64,000 nt of DNA from the NCBI GenBank assembly GCA_000827325.1, contig KN832883.1:394867-458866 (forward strand), in the 5' to 3' direction. The position numbers were made by a program, and so were the translations under genes. The notes under the pieces are model-generated. The model was given only the letters and a program-made list of their open reading frames with translations. It searched no databases and was not told the DNA's origin. Source of the DNA: Oidiodendron maius Zn. Lineage: Eukaryota > Ascomycota > Leotiomycetes > Myxotrichaceae. Position 1 is the first letter of the stretch, and every line of letters begins with the position of its first letter. Shown piece by piece: positions 32,412-45,006 of the stretch.

Positions 32412-33724
32412 TTGTATTATTTTTAAGTGTTTTACTGATAAATGGCAATAGGTTCCAGTTCTTCGGGATCAATGGCCGCCCAATGGCATGAATGGCGACG
32501 TGCGACTTGGTTGAGTGAGCTAGTTTTAGAATTTAGGTGGGGTCGACAGGTGAAAGGAATAGCTATCACATTCTAGATCCTCCCTAGTACAACAACCAGG
32601 TAGACAAACTCGTTATCAATAACTTTCCAATTGTCTCCTCGTGGCAGCATTTACAATAATTAATATAGTTAAAATATTAAGCGGTATGAGCATATCTATT
32701 TTTAACCAGTTAAACTAGGCTTATCAAGCAAGTGGTGGCTGGTCCCTGAGCCACAAACATCTCATGATTGGGACGAGATCAAACTGAAAGAAGGTTAATT
32801 TCTCACTGTGATTCCTCCCTACCTGTAATTGTGTTACTTGAATAGGATGCTCAACTTCTTTGATTTAGGCTTTCGGCCCTACGTCCCGAGGGCGGGCCGA
32901 AAAGATGACTAGGCAATGCCTCCGTATATACGGTGACACAGTGTCGCATTTGTCTAGGGCCTAATTTTGATCTCACTTGAAACTGATGTGGACCTAACAC
33001 TTTCTTTTCCCTTTTTGGCGTTTAAACACGCCATATGGGGACATATGGTAAAAATAGCCGACCTGCATGGTCCAATCCAGGCTAGGGGCTAAAGAATAGC
33101 CTTTCTGGAGATGAAACTACAAACCAACCCATTTTAGCCATTAACTGCATGGTATAGGTATATCATATACAAGCTGGTATATATTGCCTACGTAGGTAAT
33201 TGGTCAAAACGGATTTCACGCTTATTGGTGAGTGGTTACATCGGCTAACGATACCTGCCTACTACGAAGGTGGCAAATATCTAGCTTATTGGGCCTGTGT
33301 ACTATAGGTCAACAAAAGCGTTCATATGTAGGCCCTAGAAGTCATGTTCTATCAAGGTATTCAAGTCGAAGGCCGCAGCAGAGTATGGGCATCAGTTAGA
33401 CCATACCGACGGAAACTCCGAGATGCTATGGTTATCCAAAAGTCACGTGTGCATTCATTCATCCCACGGCTGCATCGTGCAACGGAATATGATGAGCACC
33501 TTTATAGTTTTTCAAATGAAAGCGGCATCTATGCATTTCCCAGGTGACCAAACCAGCAAGTGCATTCGATCTTTTATTAGGTAGCGGTAAGCTCCGATCG
33601 GCTAACTGACTAATCGTCGGCTCTCAAACGGCTTGACAAATATCTGATTAGACCGCCACTTCGTTCTTAGTCTTTATACTATCCTATCTTGCAGTCTCAT
33701 CTAACAAGATTGTGCCCTGATACG
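32412..33724. other. Intergenic, nothing recognised
   Basis: 1.3 kb between the regulator and the first methyltransferase. Only short frames without motifs are seen. The right part is the promoter region of the methyltransferase; I see no clear TATA box. Confidence 0.5.
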
Positions 33725-35373
33725 ATGTTAGAGCCCCTGGAAGCCGAAGAAGTGGGTTATGCCCTTGCTCTGTGGCAGAAATCTGACTAAACCGTCTTAT
33801 CTAGGTGGCAGAGGAAATAGATGACTGCGATTCTGCCCTTGGGACGGTATAGAGGTCATTACAAACATGCCATGGATGTAGAATTAATGCTAGCTTTTAT
33901 AGGAAGACTTCCGATCGACAACATCAATCGAAAGCGGCATTCTGAAATACCGAGAAGAGAACGGGCGAACATATCACGCGTACAAGGATGGAAGTGAGAC
34001 AACCTACGTGGCTTTAAAATATGCCTACATTCGTCTAACACAGAATTAGAATATCTTCTGCCGAATGACGAGGTTAGTAAACATTGGAGACTACTCAATT
34101 CAAGAATATTATGCTGATTCAGCACCTAGAGTGAAACTGAACGCCTAGGTATGACCTAGGTTAATTGTAGCCTTATAGTTGCTGACTTGGTGGGAGATTT
34201 ACAACATCATATGTACTATCTGACCTTGGGCGGCAAATTATTTGTTGCGCCTATTCCAGAGGAACAGAAGCTCCATAGAGTTCTCGATCTGGGAACAGGG
34301 ACTGGTATTTGGGCCATGGACTTTGGTATCCACCTTCTGTTACTGGATGAGCAATGAGTCTAACTTCATCCAGCTGACGAATACCCTGAATCACAAGTAG
34401 TCTTGGACACCTTAATAGCTGTGCGTAAAGCTAACAGTATTGAAGGTCATCGGCGTAGACCTGAGTCCTACTCAACCCAGCTTGTATCTTTCTCTTCCCG
34501 GTTACTCGCGTGAGACACATTAACATTTTACAGCACGCCACCAAACTGTATGTTTGAGATTGATGATATTGAGGATACATGGACATACAACTATAAGTTC
34601 GATTTTATCCACATGCGAATGATGGTTGGCAGTATTGATGATTGGCCACGCTGCTTCAGACAATGCTATGAGTGAGTACTTGGGCTCGTTTCCCATGATA
34701 TCGAACCTCAGACCCGTTCTTGGTCTGTTACTGATTTATATAGATATCTCAATCCCGGCGGCTGGATTGAAATAAAAGATGTCAAATTTCCCATCGAAGA
34801 CAATGACAATTCATTCCCAAAAGACTGTGCTGTCAAAAAATGGGCCGACCTAATCTTAGAGGGAACGACCAAACTGGGTCGTCCTGCCGACAGCGCGAAA
34901 GATTACAAGGAACAACTTATTCAAGCTGGATTTGAGAATGTCGTCGAGATTCAGTATGTGTGGCCTCAGAATTCCTGGCCTCAGAATAGGAAATTGAAGG
35001 AACTCGGTATGAGGGACTATTCCTTTCGCCTTTATCATTTTTTTTTGGTTTCAAAGCCCAAGGCATAAAGGGATGGCCGTAGCGTGAGATAGAAGCATTT
35101 CAATCTAACAAAGGTGACAATTAGGGATGTGGATGGTAGAGAATTTTAGCTCTGATTTATCAGGACTCAGTTTGGCCGTTTTTACGCGGGCCTTAGGCTG
35201 GACGCAGGATGAATTGGAGGTATTTTTAACAGATGTCAGAAAGAGTATGAAGGACACCAAGATTCACGGCTATTATCCAATGTAGGTATTCCAGAACAAG
35301 GCCGCAATGAAAGATTCGTACTAATTGGTGGCTCTCTTTTAGCTATGCGGTCTATGGGAAGAAGCCTGTATGA
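33725..35373 (+). CDS. LaeA-like SAM-dependent methyltransferase 1
   Basis: Eleven exons join in frame to give 327 residues: 33725-33751, 33805-33846, 33903-33993, 34050-34076, 34179-34325, 34374-34396, 34446-34483, 34534-34671, 34744-35006, 35125-35281 and 35343-35373. The order of motifs is that of the fungal LaeA-like group. First come ENGRTYHAYKDG and YLLPNDE, then LQHHMYYLTLGGKLFVAPI, motif I VLDLGTGTGIWAMDF that binds SAM, GVDLSPTQPS, FEIDDIED, NPGGWIEIKD, and the ending IYAVYGKKPV. LaeA itself regulates secondary metabolism, but most relatives are uncharacterised and may methylate small molecules or proteins. The high intron count for so short a gene is striking, and every junction is GT-AG. 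The first two short exons are the least certain. Confidence 0.8.
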
Positions 35374-36207
35374 CATCCATTCCAAAAGATTTGAGTCTTA
35401 AAATATCTGATAAGGCCACGAAAGAGCTAGATGAGAGTATACCTCCATATATAGTAGTGTGTATGCAAAAAATATGTACGTTGGCTTATTATAGATATCA
35501 TTCGAGGTTCTTCTCTCTTGAGTCGCTGCGTTCGTTAATAGTCGGCTCGTGCTTGGCCACCTGCGTCGGGAAAACAAAATGTGTCGCATTAAATTTCATA
35601 GTGATTTCATGTAAAACATCCGGAAGAAGTCGTAAAAGACCTACTTTTAAATTTAATCTAAGAGCATAATACTATTAGCAATATTCTAATTTTAAATTTA
35701 TTTTAACTTTAATTTAGCAGAATATCTTGAGCAGAGATACTCAAGGCGTTACCTGGTGCTTGTTTACGCTTATGGATAGTAGGAGTCATAAGCTCCATAC
35801 ATTTTTCTTAATGCGTAAGTTATTAGCGTATATCACTACCCGTTTCGCCTGCCCTATAATGTCTGTGTTGAATATGCCTTCTTGATATCCAGCCTTGAGG
35901 ATATACTCTTATGAAGTCTAATACAGATATTTCAGGCTTTAATACTATTTTATTATTACCTCAGAATCTTTCGTGACTTGGTGTATAAGGAAAACATAAC
36001 GTCCTTTTAACCTCTTTGACTCTAATTAAAGAATAATAATATACATATAAAGTCTATATCTGAAAAGATTTCCTAGATCTAGTAACGTATCCAGAAACTC
36101 ATCGATGCTTGCGTGTCCGCTGTGCGTCTTGTTTATATAGAAGAGGAGTAACTATAAACGCATCCCTCATCGGCCCCTTCTCGAATCAGCCCTCAAAGGA
36201 GCTACGT
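35374..36207. other. Intergenic between convergent genes
   Basis: 834 bp of AT-rich DNA between the convergent methyltransferase and esterase genes. The central part (35640-36080) is the most AT-rich. No gene or repeat is supported. Confidence 0.5.
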
Positions 36208-38020
36208 TCATACTAGCCCATCGATCATCGCTTGCTGCCACCACGCACATCTTACATTATCCATATCATCCGTCTCAAGCACAAGGCCGGCGTTCGTGAA
36301 CGCCAGCACATGCGCGTCACTGCCATACAGGGGAAACGAGCCGTCCAAAGCCGTCGGGCCCTTATTCGGGTCGCCTGCCTGCGTGAACCCAATGATGGAG
36401 TCCTGTAGCGCATACGCTATCGATACATCGATGGGATACCCGTCATCCAAGGAGCCGTAGCCTCCATCGTAGAAAGTGTACGGCGTGTCATCTGCGTGGT
36501 AGCCTGGCGGAATAGCGAATATATAATTATGTGTATCATTCCCCTTGGCCAGGGCGAGATAGCGCGTCGTGCAGGAAAAGAATGCATCGGTTGTGATCTG
36601 TACGCCACGCTGGAACGGGGTTGAGTAGTTCGCGGCCAGGTAGAGTTCGTCCAAGATATATGTAAGTGTCGCGTTGCTGATCTCTGGGAAATCCGCCTCA
36701 ATGCTGGCAAGCAGTTCGGCGTCGGTGCTGATACTCGGATCAACGAAGGTCACAGATTCATTGAAGTTGTGGCCAATCAGGAGCTGTAGGATAGTAAGCT
36801 AATGGATGCATGTGCGGTCTCGTAGGAATGATCTTACCCCCACGTCTTTGTTGAACGCGCCGTCAGCGAGAAGGACTTGCGGGAGTCTGGGGACATAGGC
36901 GCCGTCAGGCGCCGGGCCGAAGATGACGTTCCCCCAGGACGCCTCCAGGATAGTCTGCTCATTGATGGTCTTCAGTGTCGTTACATCGAGAGCGCTCAGC
37001 TCCGCTATTGTCGAGATGGTCGTGCCTGTCACGTTCGATGCCATCTCCATGGTCAGCTCGTACCCAGCCGTCGTGTTGACGTTGAACTGGAAGGCCGGGC
37101 TCTGTGGGATTGCCCGCTGGAACGGCAGCTTCGTGTTGCCGCCGTACGACGTGATGTGGAACACGATGCTTGACGCACCTGCGCTCTCACCTATTACCGT
37201 CACCTGGTCTGAGTCGCCGCCGAAGATCGAAATGTACTCTTGCACCCACTGCAGCGCTTTCAGCTGGTCATGCAAGCCTAGGTTAGGGATAGTGTCATTG
37301 CCGCCGCCGAGCCACCCGTATAGGCCCAGACGGTAGTTGATAGCGACAAAAATGACGCCCTCGCCGTCACCCATCTGCGATCGCGCGATGAGCCCTGCTG
37401 GGTCAGTTACTTTGGAGCCCGCGGTAAAGCCGCCGCCGTGGATATAGACAAGCACGGGTGCTGCAAGAATCGTTAGAATCTCCATCTCTTGATAAGGGGC
37501 ATAGCTATGGAAGCTCACTCTTAGCAGCACACCCATTGTTGAAGGTTCTTGCCGGGACATAGACGTCTAGCACGAGGCAGGCCTCTGTTTGGCCGGCTTC
37601 ATTCCACAGGATCTCCTCCATCACCTCGACGGGTACGCCGTTCATCTCGGCAGCTTCCTCGATGCTCCACAGTGGCGCGCCCTGGACACAGATGGCGGCC
37701 GTTGAGCCATTGTTGATTGTCGAGCTGCTGCGAGTAATGGTGACGGGGAGCTGGAAGCGCAGGTCGTCCACGGGTTGCTCGGCGTACGGGATATTGCTGA
37801 ATATATAGTACTGCCCAGTCGTCTGTAGAGGAGGTTAAGTTAGCCTCTAGAATTCTGTGGGATAGGAGGAGATTACATTTGTGGTGGCAGTATGGATTTC
37901 ATAGCCAAGGTCGACGAAGTGTATCGTGGAATTTCGCAATTGACTTCCGTTAAGGGTCGCAGCAGCTGCGAGAGACAGGAGACCGGCGAGGGTCGCCAAG
38001 TGAGATACAGGCTGACCCAT
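36208..38020 (-). CDS. Secreted type B carboxylesterase
   Basis: Four exons (38020-37877, 37822-37519, 37460-36838, 36783-36208) with GT-AG introns of 54-58 bp encode 548 residues. The first about 20 residues are a signal peptide. The alpha/beta-hydrolase signature is complete: NIPYAEQPVDDLRF near the N-terminus, the oxyanion loop YIHGGGF (about 155-161), NYRLG, and the nucleophile elbow GESAG with Ser242. A likely catalytic His lies in PPGYHADDTPYTF. The usual EDCL motif reads EACLVLDVYVP, with Asp replaced by Ala. Many N-glycosylation sites fit secretion. The enzyme cleaves esters; the natural substrate cannot be predicted. It precedes the multicopper oxidase on the same strand and could act with it on phenolic esters. 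Confidence 0.85.
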
Positions 38021-38986
38021 CTTGGTTGAGGCCAGAGGACGCTGGCAAACACAGAGCCGTAGAATGAACTGTGAACCTGTCGTAGGTTTAAAACCTCACA
38101 TGGACTGCGCCTGATATTATACACATCACTTGAGCAATTTTACTTTCGTATATAAATTCCTCCATTGTTGCATTCTGTATTTCATTGGTTACAACCACCC
38201 CTGATGAATCCTTCCTAGTAGGATACTCCCTGGTCATAAAACTCCCTATATAGCTCGTAAGGTGATAATCGTATGCTCGCTTAGGATGGCACGAACCTCC
38301 GTAGGAGCCACCACAGCGAAAGCTGTATCAGAATTTTTCCGATTATTTTGCCGATTATTTCTCCAGGTCCGAAAGATCCGTCGCGTAATTCATACGCCGA
38401 GTATTAAAGCACCCTAGATTTAATTGTACAAAATGATGACAAGAGTATGAACTTTCCCTTATGCTGTCGTGGGATCGGAGTTGCGCAGACATCTCTTTCC
38501 TGGTATTCCCATACGCAACGTAAGGACAAGTTGGTACTGCGATAAGAGAAGTTCGGGAATTTATTGCATTAAATTAAAATCAAAGGATAGCTAGCAAATA
38601 ATCACAATGGGAGAAAACAAAAGAACGATCTGAGAGCACCTGGTAAAGATCGACATAAATGGCAAAGGAAGTACAGACAACATGAGTGGTGCGAAGCAAC
38701 ATACGCCTGGCTTAGGCAGCCGTGAATAAGTCAACCGTGCAGCTACCACCACTTAGAGGTAAGTAGCTATGACATTTTATTTCATGTTACACGTCAAATA
38801 TCGTCCGCCAAACTCATCGCGATGTGATCCCACGCTTGACATTAGGTATGTCAATAGCTTCATCTCCACAGTTCTCCCAGAAAAGCCAGCCTCTCATCCG
38901 CGACCTGGCTCTAAACTATTCACCTGGCGGTGCGGTGACCAGCGATCTACACATCAATTCACTATCAGCTCAAGTTCACCCAATCT
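38021..38986. other. Intergenic, nothing recognised
   Basis: Upstream region of the esterase and 3' flank of the oxidase. A TATA-like word occurs near 38147, but it is not clearly placed for either gene. No other feature. Confidence 0.45.
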
Positions 38987-41036
38987 TCAGAGTGAGACAC
39001 AAGAAACATACCCGTAATCATATCTCGGTGCAAAACGAGGCTGACCTGTGAGGTTGAGGAAATTTTGAGAATTCCCTGCCGCGTTACCAACAGTAGCAGT
39101 CCCATCATGACGACAGACTGCCAGGTGGTCGGCTGGGACAGTTAGTGCTCCTTGCAGGCGATTAGGTGCTTCTATGAGAGTAGCTGTGAGGCCGGCTTCG
39201 ACGTGAAAGTCGATGTGACTGGGATAGTATCAGATCATGTGACTGCTAATGCGTGACCATTCATTCAATAGCTCACCAATGAATAAGGAAGACGCCTGGA
39301 TTGTTGGCTTGAAACCGCCAGACAGTCGACGAGTTGGTATTGACAAAGATAACGTCGCGGCGTACAGGCACCTGAGAAAGACGTTGCGTGCCGTCCCACA
39401 TGGGCGTGTTAGCGGCACCCCGATAGATGACCTGGAATTGGTGGCCATGCATGTGCCACGGGTGGCTGCCGGTATCGAAGTTATTGATTACGACTTCAAC
39501 ACTATATTTCTTGGTTAACGATGCACCAAATGGGGGTATTGAAGGCACTTACATCTCATTGTATTGAACAACGAACGGGTTTGAGCCTACGCCGTAGATT
39601 GCAGGGTTCAAGACATCCGAAGCCGGGGCTGACAATACGGTGTACAGGCTTGGTACAATTGGAGCGACGTAGGTCTGGTTATTTATTGTCGCCCTGTAAC
39701 TTCTTAGCCTACAACTATAGAAGGAATTTGCTCACTAGCCTGTTGATGTCGTAGGCATCGTTCTCGAAAATCATGTTGATGGTAATTGTCTGGCTTACCG
39801 GGCCTAATATTGGCTCCTTGTCATAGGGTATGAGGCTGAAATCGTCAATAGGATTGAAAATTGTGGGTTCGTAAACAGCAGGCAGCGGGAGGAGAGGGTT
39901 GTAAACCAGGTATCCATAGGCGTTCGGAATTGTGATATCGAAAACGCCACCGTACATTGTCTGATCCAGGCTAGATATGAAGAAATAGTTTTGTGATGCC
40001 GTAGACTTAGCTGTGAAGAGTACATCATATCGCTGTGCGGTCGCTATGTATATGCTCTCAGTAGTTGCAGGTTCCACATTAACGCTATCGACTGCTATTA
40101 CCGTCATCTCATGATCGATAAGTTGTACGTAGTTGGAGGCCATATTCGATACATTTATGATGCGTAACCTGTATGTTTTCCCAGGCGTTATGGCAAACTT
40201 TATATTTTCGGAGTCGTTCACGAGGGTTGAGTTTGGCGCTGGCTCAATTCCAGCATTATTTGCTGGGTTTAGGTATAAGCCCAGCAAATCCGGCATCTGG
40301 GTCCAAAACCAGCTTTCATAATCGTTAGTGGTGTTCGCTTCCGGAAATATAAGAATAGAAGCTCACTCTGAGATCATTAAAGTCAAATCTTCCTGGTACG
40401 TGCCTAAGTATGGATCATTTGGATCGTGTATGATCAAGGGACCACGGAAGCCGTCAGGATACTGGCCCTTATTGTGGGAGTGATACCAGAAACTACCTGC
40501 CGGATATGCCTGGACCTAGTCAGTATTTCTATCGGTTTTATAATGAAACATAGCGATGGCAGTGCCAAGGAGGGATGGTGATAAAAACTTGAATGGCACG
40601 GACCGTGAAGTTATATGTGAAGCTATCGCCAGGGGGTATAGCGCATTGGTTGACTCCCGAAGGGCCATCCATCGTATTGGTCCCTTGTTGACTACTCATA
40701 GTAAGCATGCTACTGCCCAAAGGTCCGACTTTTAGCTACCGCTGTCCGTGAAAGTGAATGCCAGTGGTCTCATTTCCTAGCAGGTTCACCACGTTTACGA
40801 CAATGGTATCCCCAAGATTCGCCTGAATCGTTGGGCAAGGCCACTGACCATTAATGCCTGGAAAACGTAAGTGCATATAATAGGAACTCAGAAAACAGCG
40901 ACCAGTTTTAGGTACCTATGACTGGCCGTCTTAACTTTCCATCAGGATTTGCCTCGACCCAAGTAATATCCCAATTATAGGTGATGGTGGCAGCAAAAGT
41001 AGCTTGCGCCAGACAAAGGACATAAAGAAGGTTCAT
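38987..41036 (-). CDS. Multicopper oxidase (laccase / ferroxidase type)
   Basis: Eight exons (41036-40916, 40857-40740, 40691-40604, 40515-40367, 40312-39740, 39693-39553, 39501-39277, 39218-38987) give 548 residues. A signal peptide of about 15 residues is followed by three cupredoxin domains. All four copper motifs are present: HFHGQ (75-79), WYHSH (119-123), HPWHMHGH (410-417) and HCHIDFH (471-477, with the electron-relay Cys). The start [15 protein letters not shown] and [10 protein letters not shown] resemble Fet3 ferroxidases, but no C-terminal membrane helix follows, so it is probably secreted. It oxidises phenols or iron and reduces oxygen to water. The junction after YDIN fits only a GC-AG intron (39739-39694); all others are GT-AG. 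The last exon reads to a TGA at 38987. Confidence 0.8.
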
Positions 41037-43058
41037 TATTGCGGTTGGATTTCGTAAAAGGACTAGCATCTAAGAGAGTATATAAGGTAGAAGTTTCAGT
41101 TTTGTCAACTCAAGTTCTCGAGCTACTTCTCAGCATGCGGGATGGGGACAAATGGCTCTTAAGCCCGCGGGGGAGTATACCTATGTGCGTATCTGGATCC
41201 ATCTTAGAAACTCTACATAAGAGCTAACACCCAGCCGCGGAATTTTATCCTATATTAGGCATGGTCAAAGGACGGAAGAGTGGCTGAAAATCGGTGCAAG
41301 GCTGGCTGACTATGTTCATTCCTGGTCTTGTGACAGGAGATATTATTGAGTCCGGGAAATGGAAGTCTAACCGGAAATATTTACTCCTAGCATTATGATC
41401 GGGGATACTATTGAATCCGGTATGTGAATGTGTGAATAACTGTGTTCACTCCTAGTCTTACAACAGGAGGTGTTATTGAGTCCAGGATGTAGAATGATTG
41501 TGTGCCAAGACGCAGACCAATCAAGGTTGATAAACGGTTGGAGGGACGGTCTATTTCCGCACTGAAGCAGCACATTATGGTAGCGGCATGATGATTGAGA
41601 TGCTCGACTAGCACTTTGTGGGTTGTTTCCCATCTCGACATCGATGACATGATTGACAGCGACTGAAATGATTGATGGAAGATGTAACTCTTCGGGCCTA
41701 TATAACAAGCCACAAGCGCAAGCAAAGAGAGGCCAAAAGCCAATTGCAGGATCCATACTGTGACCCAAGTGAGGGGTTATCAGCCACACTAGTCTAGAAT
41801 TTCTGAAGTCTAAGAACTCTTTAGAGAGATAGAGACCTTTGCGAGGATATTTCTATGGGGGTTCGTATTCCACCATCACTCAACGACTATCAACGCGATG
41901 AAGGATAACCCAGTAGCAAATAGGCTATGAGAGCGTTCACATAAACTTAGAGGATAGTGAATTGCTTGCAGGAGTTTCGCGTTCATACTATTGCTTGCCA
42001 TATGATTCGAGCAAGATAACAATATAAAGCGCATCGCCAGATCCTAGAGTGCCATGAAAAAGTGCACAGGCAAAACTCAGACACTCCCAAAGAACATCAC
42101 CACACTCATGGAATGTGAGCGAGCTGGGGGATGTCTACCACTTTAGGTATTCTGGGGCTACTTATTGTTGTGTCTCTGTACTAAAAACAAGCTTTGACCT
42201 GAGCCGAGCTACTGCGAACTGAATCAACCCTACCTGGTACATCGACGAGGAATCCGCATGGAGATCGCAGCGCAGTCAACCATGTTAGGCAGGCGGAGCA
42301 GACGGCTGATGGCCTTCACATTGCCCAGAGAGATGTAACGTTAAAGGTGGGCGACACACAGTGATTCGTTGCCTCTTTTATCCCGCTTGCCCGAGCCGTC
42401 GCGACAGGCTTCATTCAGCAGATATTGCGACGAGCGGGGCGAATTACGGTGCACGTGATAGCTTCGTATTTTGAGGTAAAATGCTCTGTATTTCTAAGGG
42501 TGGGTTCAACAACCGCTTTTATACTTCGTGACTAGCTAGAATTCCAAATACGGTGTCATATAACTCAAATCAAGGGGTTTCAGCATTCTTAACATGTTCT
42601 CCTTCATACAATCTATTATATTAGTCTTCAGGGCTTCAGTAACTCATCAGCATTTGAGTTTGTTTTTCAGCACCGAAACTGGACTAGCTTCCGGATACCG
42701 CAGCAGTAGAGTTCTATTTTTGGCATATCTGGCATTCACCAAGCTGCATCAGTTTTTGCTTTTGGCTGTGTGCCCGGAGGAGGTTCTACATGCGGAACTC
42801 GTGTTCATGATTGCGAGGGCTTTCATACGTATTGAATACTTAGTGAAGATCGAGACCAATGTCGCCAACAGAATCGGGCCCTGCAACAAAATAAAAGAAT
42901 GAGTGGGAACTGAGCAGACCTGTCGCATTGAACCCGTCGATGATAAGATCTTCTCTCTTCTTAAAGCTACATCCACGTCTTTATTTAATATGATGGCCAA
43001 TGAGGCTTTTATTCCCCAGATCGCCTCGACACGTAACAGGCCGAATCGTACCCCATCC
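41037..43058. other. Intergenic with a 65-bp tandem repeat
   Basis: Two kilobases with no supported gene. Apart from the repeat at 41313-41507, there are only short frames on both strands, including a 102-codon one at 42594-42902 without an assignable motif. The segment next to 41037 is the promoter side of the oxidase. Confidence 0.5.
41313..41507. repeat. Degenerate tandem repeat, three units of about 65 bp
   Basis: The word CCTGGTCTT or CCTAGTCTT/CCTAGCATT recurs at 41321, 41386 and 41451, exactly 65 bp apart. It is followed each time by a block like GGAGATATTATTGAGTCCGG. Units 1 and 3 are most alike. The repeat is non-coding and lies about 280-470 bp upstream of the oxidase start. Confidence 0.7.
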
Positions 43059-44574
43059 TCAAGTAGTCTGGCTGCTCTCAGCTCGTTGAAGGCCTTCCTT
43101 GAACAGCGAGCTTTCCATCATCGTTTCCCAATCATGCACTGCATTGGTATTTTCATTACTTGCAATTACACCCTCTCTGCCTCTTGGAAATAGATCCGCC
43201 TCATAGCGTTTAACAGCAGCTGCAAGTTCTGCGCCACTGTGTTCCGTCATACCATTGAGCTGTTGAAGCAATTCTGCGGTGTCCGTGATTGCATAATTCA
43301 ATCCTTGGCCTCGGTCTAAATCTGAGTCAATTACAGAATCACAGGAGGCCATGATCAACTGTGGGGAGTATCAAGGAAATTGATGATGGGCAAGGTAGCT
43401 TACGGAAAGTCATAGGATGTGCTGCATCTCCTATAAGGGTTACGAGACCCTTGCTATCCCAAGGCTTTGTAGGCCAATACCCAAGTCTGTTATGCCATAT
43501 CGTCGATGATGGCTCTATCGTCTCAAATATCTCCTTGAATGGGGGCCCAAAGTCGCGTCCCATTTCGTGCCACTTCTCTAGTTTGAGCGGTTCTTTACCC
43601 CTGCCAATAAGACCCGTGTCTGCATCAGAGCGCCATGTCTGCATCATCATCCAGAGCCACTCCTCTGGATTTTCCGATGAGCAGTCGTGAACTGTTACCC
43701 TGTGAGCGAGAGCGACTTCTAATTAGAGGTACTTACTGCTCATAAAAGTGAAGATCCCTTTAGGGTGGAAGGTAATGACATATCTCGAATGTAATGCCCT
43801 AAGTTTCTGGGCTGCCTCGCGGCTTACCTTACATATAGAAACACTGGCAACAACAGGAGATGGCAGCAAAGCAGCCTCTTGAATACCGAGTAAATATTCT
43901 CGAGTAGGTGAGTGGGCACCCTCAGCGCCAATTAGCAGATTTCCCTTCGCCTGAGTACCATCCTCAAAAGTGATTGTGACGATATCCGCTTCCGTTGTTA
44001 CTGATTTTAGTCTCTTTCCGAACTATCGACTGTAAGTCTAGTGACGGTCCTCTTAGGGGTAAACATAGCCGACCTTAATGTTGACACCATCTGAGAGCAT
44101 TTCCAACCATCGCCGCCTATGAAGACGAATGCTGAATGGGGCGGGGAGATCTTTCATGTGCTCGCCTGTTTGGCCGTTATAAATTGGCATAACGGTATCT
44201 TCTGAAGGTCTATGGCTAGGATCCGTTTGGACATCCACAACCCTAGCTCTCATATCCTCAGAAAGGCACTCATCTAGTCGAGACTGGGCCCAGTAGATGC
44301 CAAAATTCCAATCCCGCGGCCTTTCATAAGGTGATGCATCTTGCTCGAAAACGGTGCATGCAATATTGAGCTGTCTTGGTCAGAAATCCATTTGTCCAAA
44401 TTTGAGGCATTTTTGAGAGCGAACCCTTTTCAGGACTTGAGCAACTAGCAACCCCGCAGATCCTGTGATGCGAGGTTAATATGCGTATCATAGGAGAGAA
44501 GGTGTGCGTGATTGTTTACCTGCGCCCGCAATCAGCACGTGAAGATCGTGGGTTTGGTCAGGCTTAGTTTCCAT
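43059..44574 (-). CDS. FAD-dependent monooxygenase (PHBH / salicylate-hydroxylase type)
   Basis: Six exons (44574-44520, 44462-44425, 44370-44074, 44022-43737, 43691-43404, 43315-43059) encode 406 residues. The FAD-binding start is VLIAGAGSAGLLVAQ (GxGxxG, residues 17-22) with the ribose-binding Glu at 40. The second motif reads GAEGAHSPTRE, with Glu in place of the usual Asp. The third is LVTLIGDAAHPMTFHRGQG, which closes the FAD site. Such enzymes hydroxylate or epoxidise aromatic and isoprenoid compounds using NAD(P)H and oxygen and are common tailoring enzymes in secondary metabolism. There is no membrane segment. It is divergent from methyltransferase 2, sharing a 432-bp promoter region. 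Confidence 0.85.
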
Positions 44575-45006
44575 GATGAGCTCTCAGTCTGGCCTCAGAA
44601 AGCCTTTTAACAGTGATCTAACAGACTCAAAGTTATGACTTCTAAGTAGGAATACTTGACCGAATCAGCATCTCCTGGTAAAAAAGAGCAATTTTGAAGA
44701 TGGGCACATGGTATTGCATGCCACGTATGAAACGAAGATTATGCCGCTGCGGCAGGCTCAAAACAGAAAGCTGTCAATGCATACGGATGTGTTCCCGGGG
44801 GCCTCTGTGCAGGCGGTCCGTTGTATCACACCGCCTTTCTCCACCTAAGGGTCTGCAGATCCAATCATAATTCCCTCTACGAAATTTTGCTTCCGCACCA
44901 ACATAACCTCCACAGCAGTGCCTGAGCGCTTAAGTTGAAATATCCTATATAAGACATTGGCGGAAGGGTAGCGAAGCAAGTCTTAAAGAACACAGCATCG
45001 TAAACG
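44575..45006. promoter_or_regulatory. Shared divergent promoter of monooxygenase and methyltransferase 2
   Basis: The two ATGs lie 432 bp apart and point away from each other. TATATAAG at 44946-44953 is 54 bp before the methyltransferase start and fits a TATA box. Two CGG-type inverted words, CCGCTGCGG at 44744-44752 and CGGTCCG at 44814-44820, are possible zinc-cluster factor sites, but such short words also occur by chance. Shared control of the two genes is inferred from the arrangement. Confidence 0.45.

Noticed and set aside
36877-37336. Plus-strand frames over the carboxylesterase
   Set aside because: They are antisense shadows; the minus strand carries the complete hydrolase with correct splice sites.
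43692-43736. Alternative 33-bp intron in the monooxygenase
   Set aside because: A 33-bp intron would also keep the frame, but a 45-bp GT-AG choice with a better donor (GTAAGT) gives equally good family sequence.
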